Assembly (NCBI GenBank): GCA_900491605.1
Contig: UESW01005033.1
Location: 424,726-488,725, forward strand
Source of the DNA: Calamus simplicifolius
Taxonomy: Eukaryota > Streptophyta > Magnoliopsida > Arecales > Arecaceae
Direction of reading: 5' to 3'
DNA: 64,000 nt
The notes below the pieces were generated by a model. It saw only the letters and a list, made by a program, of their open reading frames with translations, was not told where the DNA came from and ran no database searches. Position numbers and translations under genes: made by a program. Positions within the stretch are counted from its first letter, which is position 1, and each line of letters starts with the position of its first letter. Shown piece by piece: positions 55,701-64,000 of this stretch.

Positions 55701-56811
55701 AGCTTTTATTAAAATTAAAGGAGTATCCTGCTGGTACAAGCCTTGACACTGAAATCAAATTTCTAGAGAAACTTGGAATATAAAATGTCTTTTCCAAATC
55801 CAAAACAAAACCAGAATGTAAAATAAGTCTGCACGTTCCAATTGCTTCCACATGTGAACCCATCTTGTTTCCTGAATAGATGCTTTGTTCACTTCCCAAT
55901 GGTTTCCTTTGATTTAGAAAACCCTGCAAGGTATTTGAAACATGGATTGTAGAACCAGAATCAATCCACCATGTGTTATGACATATAACCAAATTGGATT
56001 CATGACATACGAATGAGGTTAGAGTACCTTTCTTGTCAAGCCAAGCTTTGAATTTGAGACAATCTTTCTTTATATGCCCTTTCTTCTTGCAAAAGAAGCA
56101 CTTGGACTCCTTCTTGTCTTCTGTATGGATGGATACTTTACCCTTTCCTTTGCGTTTGGCTTTGGGAGCTTTAGTCTTTCTCTGAGTGACTAAATGTGCA
56201 CTTTCTCCCATTTCTAAAATCAGCCTCCCTTCCTCTTGAACACACATGGTCAGAAGTTCATTAATTGACCATTTGTCCTTATGTGTATTGTAAGATATTT
56301 TGAAGGGACTATATTGCTGTGGGAGTGAGCTCAAAATAAAGTGCACCAAGAAAGATTCTGACATCTCAACCTCTAGGGATTTCAACTGAGCCGCAATGTC
56401 CCTCATCTTCATGATGTGCTCACGCACACCTCCAACCGTAGTGAGCTTCATTGATGATAATTTTGTCATTAGGGTGCTAGCCATTGCCTTATCTGAAGAC
56501 TCAAATTGTGCATCAATAGCCTTCAGAAGTTCCTTGACATTTTTGCACTCAGGAATTGAACCACGTATACTAGCAGAAATTTTAGTACGTATGAACATCA
56601 TACTGAGGCGATTGGACCGTTCCCATCGTTCATACGCAGCAATCTCAGCCTGAGTGCTAGTAGATGTAACTGAATGTGGTTCATCCTTCCTGATAGCATA
56701 GTCAATATCCATGCACCCTAATTGAAGAAGAATTCTCTCCTTCCATAATTTATAATTATCACCACTTAAATCGGGAACGTCACATTTCATATCAGAAATA
56801 TTAACAGGCAA
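52787..56811 (-). pseudogene. Copia gag-pol of copy 2, frameshifted
   Basis: Pieces in order: gag, zinc knuckle CFFCKKKGHIKKDC and protease WIDSGST in 56811-55621; pre-integrase zinc region and integrase 55739-55015 (SDRGGEY, PDQNGVAERRN); integrase C-terminus 55027-54509; reverse transcriptase 54479-53563 (DVKTAFLNG, YVDDI); RNase H 53566-52787 (YSDSDFAG, STMEAEF). Compared with copy 1 the breaks are nearly all losses of one base in a short run: near 53838, 54543, 55031, 55409, 55637 and 55667. A few extra bases are missing between reverse transcriptase and RNase H near 53566. The frame upstream of codon 8 (ATG at 56790) does not begin with ATG here because of a one-base difference before it. 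Confidence 0.93.
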
Positions 56812-58225
56812 AATAGCTGCATAAAAATAAAATCATGTTCATGTAATTGAATTTGAGGCATATAACTTGATGTCATGTTTTACCAATGTAAACATGCAAT
56901 AACATGAATCAATAACATACAATAACTACCTGTGGGCTAAGTTATTATACTCAAATAGACTCATTAACTTAATGATGTGACTAACAAATTATATTCCTTT
57001 CTTAATTCCTGTGGGTAATTAAGAAAATAATTTGTTATCGCATCCTAATTAATTATATTAGTGCAACAAAAATTCCTGTGGGATAAGATTCATTACATTA
57101 ATATAATTAGTCACAATTAATGTCATCTAACCTTATGTGATCTTTGCAACTCAATATATAATTTTGATTAATCAAAGATGCTGTGGCTACTCCTCAATTA
57201 ATCAAAATCATATTGATCACATGACATTGAATATTATATGCATATAGATTAACCAATTTAGCATGATTATTAGGTAGTGATCTTAATCAACGTAACATTT
57301 CCAAATCAAGATCTGAGTTAGTCAAATTGGCCAGGCCAGTGAAAGAGAAGTGGGGGTCCCCCCGTTGCTTTCCTTAGGTCAGTCAACGGAACCAATTAAG
57401 TAACCACAATCTCTTTACCTTTCTAGACACCAACTGACCAATAGACCTTGAAAGGATTTGCACTGTGATTTTCACACTACCACCAAATTCATGCATAGAA
57501 TAAATCTAGTATGCAGAACAGAGACAACATTTCAATTATCTATTTAATGAATTTTAAAATTATCATCTTAAGAAAAATTTTTGTTAATTAAAACACGTCC
57601 GGCCGTAGCTCATTATTCCCTTGGGCCAGTCTATGCAAAACACCGTAGGCATAGAGACTCAGGAGGCGTATTTTAATACAAAAATTTAAACTTAAGAAAC
57701 AAATGATAAAAACAAATCATGTTACATGATTTAATAAAACATTAAACAGATAATAAATGCATTTAAAATTCAACCAATCCAGATTTTAAATCCCGTGAGA
57801 GAACGGAAAGACCATAAGCGAGAAAAGCGAAAACCGAAAGTTTTCTCTCTTTTTTAATATGTCACCGCATGTGGTTATGGAAGCCACGTTTCCGCTGCAT
57901 TTCTTTCTTTAGTTTTTCTTTCTTTAATGCTACGTTTCTTTTTTCTTCCTTTCTTTAATGCTATCTCTTTAATACCAAAAAGAAATCCGGAAACCTTTAA
58001 TGCCAGAAAGAAATCTTTAATAGAAAAGAAAGAGGCCACGTTTTGTTTCCGCAAAAATCGGAATCTGAGATAGGTTTAATGGTTTCTGCTCAATTCCGTG
58101 AACAAAAATCAGAACTGATCGAAACCTGAGATCCGAAAAACTGAAAACGGAAAACACGCGGCATAAATTGCTTGAAAAGAGAAACTTGATGGAAACACTC
58201 ACAAAATAAGGCAGAGGTTTAAAAA
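56812..58225 (-). other. Copia copy 2 untranslated leader
   Basis: Collinear with 3285-4663, including the three CCTGTGGG motifs and the T-rich tract plus ATGCAG just before gag. Small indels set it apart from copy 1. Confidence 0.6.
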
Positions 58226-58237
58226 GCTCTGATACCA
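58226..58237 (-). promoter_or_regulatory. Primer binding site, initiator tRNA-Met
   Basis: Minus strand TGGTATCAGAGC, two bases inside the 5' LTR. Confidence 0.9.
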
Positions 58238-58239
58238 AA

Positions 58240-58772
58240 TGTAAGACTTAATTTAAATATATTGATCAAGATATCAAATATAAATACGGTATCAATATAT
58301 TATTATGATCGATAAATACCTCCAGCCATTATTATTAATGGTCTATCCGATGAGGGTAAGGAATTCGATCTTCCTTGAATCAGCTGCACGGGATCTTGAT
58401 CTTCCTTCTCTTAGGGATCTCGATCTTCCTCTTCGATGGATCTTGATTGATTCTCTCCTCGATCTTGATTGATCTTCCTTCTCTCGATGGATCTTGATTG
58501 AGTTCTTCTAATCAACGAGCCATCGCACTCTGATGGTGTATGCCCTCAGGATGTGCTCTTGATCAGGGACTCAATCAATGCCTCCGCTTATTAGGTTTTT
58601 CTTTCGATAACCTGTTGAAAGCCTTAGGAAGGGTTCCCTATTTATACTCAAATCCCTTCACCGCATGCTCCCATCAAGCAAGCGTTCAACATTAAGGGGG
58701 GGCTGTTATCACTTCTTAATTAGTGAAAGATAGAAATAAAATAAGGACCATTAAAAGCGACGGGTTATTACA
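58240..58772 (-). repeat. 5' LTR of Copia copy 2
   Basis: 533 bp, same ends as 51942-52493. Minus-strand TATA-like TATAAATAGGG near 58636-58646. Confidence 0.93.
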
Positions 58773-58777
58773 CGGAC

Positions 58778-60560
58778 CACATCAGCTGCTTGATTTCAGC
58801 GGAACCCAGTGCAACCATTCAATCTGCTTCGGTCCTTGATCTATGAAAAACCGCCCTATGTAACAAAAAAATCAGCTAGCACCCATGGGCAAGGGAAGGG
58901 CAAGAGCGAGATAAGGTAGGAGGAAGAAGGCCCATGGGCGTCGATCGATGGTACATTAGGAAAAAACTCCTTGCTGCAACAAGAATCACTCCTCCATCGC
59001 AAACCCAGCAATAAGGACGTACGGTGAAACTTGTATCAAAACCAAACAAGCTTCGGTGTCTTTGGTTTCTGAGAATAACTTTATTTTTTATTTTCATAAC
59101 AAACAGAAAACACATGTGAAAATATATTTGGTGAATAAAAATAAAAATACTCTACTACAAAATGCAACTATAAAATGAAAGAAACTAACATAGTTTAAAG
59201 ATATATTTACTATTTTTTATTAAAAAAGAAAATAAAATAAAGGATCCAATTTTTATCATATTAATTTATTTTTTATTTTAAAACTAAAAACATGAAAATT
59301 ATCTAAAAATAAATTTCGTTGCACTATTTTTTACTTTCTATTTTTAAATATAATTTTTTTGGAGCAAAGATAATTTTTAAGAAAATTAATATATATATAT
59401 ATAAATATTAATATATAACATTTATATAATATTAATTATTATAATACATAATATATTATTAATATATATTAATAATTATTTATTGTTTATTATAATATAT
59501 AATGTTAATTATATATTACTATAGTATTATTAATATTATATTATTATTTATATTTAGTATATATAACAAATATGTAATTTATATAATACATGAGAATAGT
59601 CAAAACAAAAAAAATCATATCCAAATATAGATAATAAAACCATATTCAAAAAACAAAGAACAATAGCTTCTTAAGAAGAAGCATATGCATCATGTTAACA
59701 ATAAATGGCGTCATCAATACTTAACCTATTACAACATAATTAGCATCATGTTTCATTTCAACAATTTCCTTCCAAGGTAATTTTTATCAATATACCATTA
59801 ATTCTCCATCATTTTACTTAGTTTCATATATTTTGATCGGGTAAGGTAAGCATATTACACAAGTTATAATTGCATCTTGTTTGCAACAAGCAACCATCTA
59901 CATAAAAACCAGGCTTCAGTATATAGCAACAACCATAATAGATAACTAGTCCACTGTCTATCATTATTCAATATTTCATTACAAATTTAATATATTTATT
60001 AATTATATTCTATTTTATAAGTATATATATATATATATGTTCTAATATCCTATTGCATGATAGGTAGCATCATATATGTTTTAAATTTCATACTGATTAG
60101 CATAACAACATCAAGGCATGTTCATATTTTGCTATCAAATAGAAATTCTAGAGTCCATATTGGCCCTGCTTCATTTTCGGAACTGTTTTATTCTCAGTGA
60201 TCATGATTTATCTATAGTTTACATATTTATATGTGTCAATGCCATCCTGAATTTTTTAACTTTCCTATCTTTTTCCCATCCTATATTTTAACAATAACTT
60301 TGGTTGGAACCAAACGCTTCGTCTCTTCAGCTGAAACAAGAAAAAATAAGCAAGACCGAAGAAATGTTCAAACGAATTAAAGCAAAACCGTGCATCAGCC
60401 GCAGTCAAGCTGGGGCTCCAAGGAATCAGAGATATAGTTATTGAAGTGGCGAGTCCATACTTCATACCTCTTTTAACGATATCTCACGTCTCGGTCAAGG
60501 TGGGTACCGTGGCAAATGGAATCCTACCAACCTCCGCCGTCTGAGGTGCTGAGGCGCTCG
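58778..60560. other. AT-rich intergenic DNA
   Basis: No gene recognised. 59380-59580 is nearly pure A/T with TATTAATA repeats. Short frames on the minus strand (58876-59115, 60265-60465) do not resemble known proteins. Confidence 0.5.
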
Positions 60561-60599
60561 ACCACATTGGCCTCGGTCATGCTGAGCTCACGGCTAGCC

Positions 60600-61090
60600 C
60601 CCTAGCATCCGTCCACACTCCACATTCCCTTCTGGCTTGGGAAAAGCATGGTCCTCGCTTCTTCCTGTTCTTCTTCCCCCACTCTGGCCTTCATCATCCC
60701 GTCCTCTCTCTCTCTCTCTCGGGTGAATCGATCGTCGTATCGTTTAGAGTAAGCGATCTGGGCTCTTTGAATCAGATCTCTGTCTATTTCTTCTCTCTAT
60801 ATTCTGTCCCCCAAGTGATTTCTGGACGCAGCGGTTTATCGATCTCTTCCCGGCCTTGTGTGTTGGTGATTTGGTGGGTGGGTTGTGGCGTCAAGAATGC
60901 GAGAAAAGGGAACGAGTCGAGGGTACACAAAGCGGGAATCGGTCGATAAACCTCTGCATCCGGCTCTCACGTTCCCGGCGCTCCGCACGCCCAATCTCGC
61001 TTTCCTTTCTTTGGTCATTAGGGCTTCGTTTCTCCCGGCTTTCCTCTTAGCTTTAGTTCGGCTGTCCCATCTTTCCTTGTTCAAATAAAG
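60600..61090 (+). other. Probable 5' leader or first exon of a plus-strand gene
   Basis: Composition changes sharply from AT-rich to mixed, with CT-rich stretches (CTCTCTCTCTCTCTC near 60706-60720) typical of plant gene leaders. A frame from ATG 60897 to about 61088 is open, but its product is unlike anything I know. No TATA box or splice donor could be fixed with confidence. Confidence 0.35.
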
Positions 61091-64000
61091 AAGTTCGTAT
61101 TTGTTCAGCCAGATCGGTCGGTTGGTTATTATTGCGGCAGGTTCGACATGAGATCATCTTAAAACATAAATGTTTTGGAATGGGGAGAAAGAAATTGATG
61201 CAGATTTTGATTATATAACTTCGACAATATTGGATCTGTCATATCGAGTGGTGAAAAGAATTTTTTTTTTTTTTTGGTATTCATAAGATTATGGGTAAGA
61301 CGTTTCTGGTGTACGATTATAGATTCAAGGAGGTCAATAATGTGAGGGTAAACTTCTATGGAATATATTGTCTTGTTTGAAAATTCGTGTTCTTTTAAGC
61401 CGTTTGTAAGAGTAGGAATCCTTCTCATAAATCGAGCAAAAATATAAGTTTTAAGATGTTGAAATTTTTCTTTTTTAAAAAAAAATTAATTGTTTGTTTT
61501 TTTGTCGTCAGTCATTATTGGCATGAATAATGGATCTTGTTGATAAAATGATTATCTGTCAGGTCTTGCTATTTATGCTAAGATATCTTCTATGTCTACT
61601 GTGTATGGATGCAATGTACCTAACTAATTGGTGGTTTAGGTGATTCAGCGATGCTACTTACCATCATTCTTCAGAAAATTTATCTAGTGTTCTTCTTTTT
61701 TACTTCCAATGTATTATATATATTCAAGTAACAATCTTAAATGGACATTTAAAGTATTAAATATCAAAGCTAATGCCTTAAAGTACTAGTTAATACCAGT
61801 TTCTGTATATTGGCCAAGAACTAGGAATGTCTTGCTGCTTACCAAATTTTCTAGTCTTTCATCTTGATGGAAATAAACCGAGATCTTGGTGCATCTTGGT
61901 TCTAGCTACCCAGTGAGATGGCCAAGATGCATTTTAGAAACATTGTAAATTAACTCTTCATTTTATGAATGTTGTCTAATTCAGATGCTTTACCTAGAGA
62001 TTGCTACATGCTTCTTTGTGTATTTACATTAATTTAACTTTCTTACTCAGCCAACAGTTTGATGTGTTTTTTTTTTTTTTTAATATCTGCAAACGAAGCA
62101 TTTATGGTTATTTCTAAGATAATAATCTAGTATACAGCATTGGCAAAGAAATCCATATTCAGAAGCTTTGCCCTCTCCTTTCTATAACTGGGTGCGGCTA
62201 TAGTTTAAATGTCTATTTTTGTGGCTTAGTCATCTATTTACCACCTTTGAAGTCTGTTATTTGTAGTTGAATTTTAATGCTAGATTTGATATGTTTAGTA
62301 ATAGAAAATGTTTCAGGCTTTTGAGCAAAGTTGTATGTCAAGTTCAAAGGGATGCATTTGAAGGTTGGTTTCTTGAAACTTCCAGAATTGTGATCTAAAA
62401 CCTTTTATTTTGCAGGTTGAGAGATTTATTGATCTTCCATACTTGCCTGATTCTAAGAGAATTTCTTATCTGTCATGATTCTAACAAAAACATTTAGCCA
62501 CCATGAGGTTGATATATACATTATGTTATACATCAATAGATGCTTTTGAATTTGTTTTAATCACTAGGCAAATCTTTCCTTATTTGCTTTTACTCAGGTT
62601 TTCTTTTTCATATTCGCATACAATGCTAAGAAACTCATATAAATGAGCAAATGAAGATTTAGTGTCTATATTGTGGAGAGATAATAGTTAAGCCAATGTT
62701 ATTAATCATTTGATTGATTATCAAGTAATTCAAGTTTCTTATTTAAGTGGTAAGGAAGGAAAAATTGATAGAGAACCATGAAAAATAGGTCTGTCCATAT
62801 TAGAAAGAGTTTTTATCAGGAGGAAGCTTTTGTCCAAATGATATAGTCGAAAACTCATATATCACTCCAAACCCTGTGAAAGGAACATTTGCAATGGATT
62901 TTCTGATTGACTGTTGCAAAGATGAGAGATTGGCATGGTAGCATTAACTTTTCTGTGTTACATGGGTATCTTCTTTTATCAGTGCTTACTTTTGGTATTC
63001 CTGTTTCAATTTGACTTTTAGGCTGAAAGTTTTGCTTGCACTTTTAAATTTGTATAATCCATCTTATATTTTGGTCTCCCTGTTCTCTTTTACAATTTCC
63101 ATCCTACTTGTGGTCAAACCTTGCTTGTGTGACTAAATGTTTTGAAATTTCTTTGCTCTTATACTGAGACTTATTGCTTGAATCTCTTTAAAAAAGTGGT
63201 AGCTTGCAATTTCTGGAGACAAATGCAATCATATTTTTCTGATTTGAGCTTAAGCTGGGTTGCAAAGAAGCTTGAAGTGATATGCAGTTTTCTTGCATAT
63301 GATTGATTTCATCATGAAAATACTAGCTCATGTCATTTTGAAGATCCATCTTTTGATATTCTATTGGCTATTGCTGTAATTATACTTCTCTTTCAAGTTT
63401 AGTATTAACCCAGCTTATCTGAGATTTCGTGATTTGGCAAAGCTGGTTTATTATACTCCTCAGTACTGACTATCTTATATGCATATGGAATGTACCCCCT
63501 TTTTTTTTTTTTGGAGATAAACTAACATAGAATTTAATCTATGTAACACCATTTGCAGCATGTGATATATTGTAGGGCTCTGATGCAGTCTCTCATGGAG
63601 ACTGTTGGATATGCGGTAAACTTTCGTTTAACTTGTCTGGAATCTTAATAGCTAAGTTTGTGACTACCTTGTTGCACTATTTGCAGCACCCATCACTTAA
63701 CAATGGTCACCTTTCATTATACGCTATTTACTATCTTTATTAGTTTGTGTAAATGAACTTGTAGTCTATGTATGTTATGCTTAATGCTGCCTTATCATTT
63801 TATATATATTTCTTATACTTCTTGCAATACAACCACCATGCAGTTTTAGTTATATTTCCCATTTTGATGGGGCACTCCAACTTTGTCCATACTTGCAGAG
63901 GTCCCACATCCTCACTTGAACTTGCTTTTATTCTTCAGTTTATGGACCTATAGAAGCCTTAAATAGCATCCAGCTTGTCAGGTATTGATAACATGAGCTG
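61091..64000 (+). other. Probable intron and leader sequence of the unidentified gene
   Basis: T-rich, intron-like DNA with long T runs (61260, 62068, 63500). One small candidate exon lies at about 63577-63615: it follows an AG and precedes GTAAAC, and contains ATGCAGTCTCTCATGGAGAC (reading MQSLMETVGYA). Without a homologue I cannot tell it from chance. Confidence 0.25.

Larger units (their letters stand above)
51942..58772 (-). mobile_element. Copia LTR retrotransposon, copy 2, structurally complete
   Basis: 6831 bp, minus strand, LTRs 51942-52493 and 58240-58772, perfect 5-bp target duplication CGGAC (51937-51941 and 58773-58777). Primer binding site, leader, gag-pol and polypurine tract are all in place. 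Same family and same orientation as 1-5339. The reading frame is broken in several places. Confidence 0.96.

Overview
This is nuclear DNA of a flowering plant, probably a monocot. It has spliced genes with long introns, a very GC-rich first exon beside AT-rich introns, and many LTR retrotransposons of plant-specific types. I cannot name the species. A palm or other large-genome monocot would fit, but that is a guess. About half the window is recognisable mobile-element sequence. Only one host gene is well supported.

Layout. 1-5339 is the 5' part of a minus-strand Copia element that runs off the left edge; its gag-pol frame is open as far as can be seen. 5340-9430 is AT-rich intergenic DNA with a MITE-like segment and an AT-rich inverted repeat. 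9434-24028 is a nine-exon spermidine synthase gene on the plus strand. Its first intron (8.6 kb) contains an antisense, internally deleted Tat-lineage Gypsy element (10043-16438), inserted in one unit of a 155-bp intronic duplication. 24703-25626 is a tandem pair of ~450-bp GC-rich repeats. 26280-32120 holds relics of Mutator-like elements: a FAR1/MULE transposase pseudogene and a DUF1985-Ulp1 pseudogene, separated by three arrays rich in a GTCATAA motif.

33359-51590 is one nepenthesin-like aspartic protease pseudogene in three pieces, split by a 10-kb Tat element (33863-43926), a solo LTR (45761-47116) and a second solo LTR (49736-51465). 51942-58772 is a structurally complete second copy of the left-edge Copia family, with TSD CGGAC. 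58778-60560 is AT-rich, and 60600-64000 looks like the 5' end (leader and early introns) of another plus-strand gene that I cannot identify.

Two themes link the regions. All four Gypsy-type LTR families here carry a GC-rich minisatellite upstream of the LTR TATA box, and the two Tat elements also carry a ~140-bp tandem array between integrase and the 3' LTR. In addition, many reading-frame breaks, including two in the otherwise perfect spermidine synthase gene, are one-base losses in short homopolymers, which suggests long-read assembly errors as well as true decay. I found no clearly new system. The best candidate for a closer look is the MULE/Ulp1 locus with its motif arrays.
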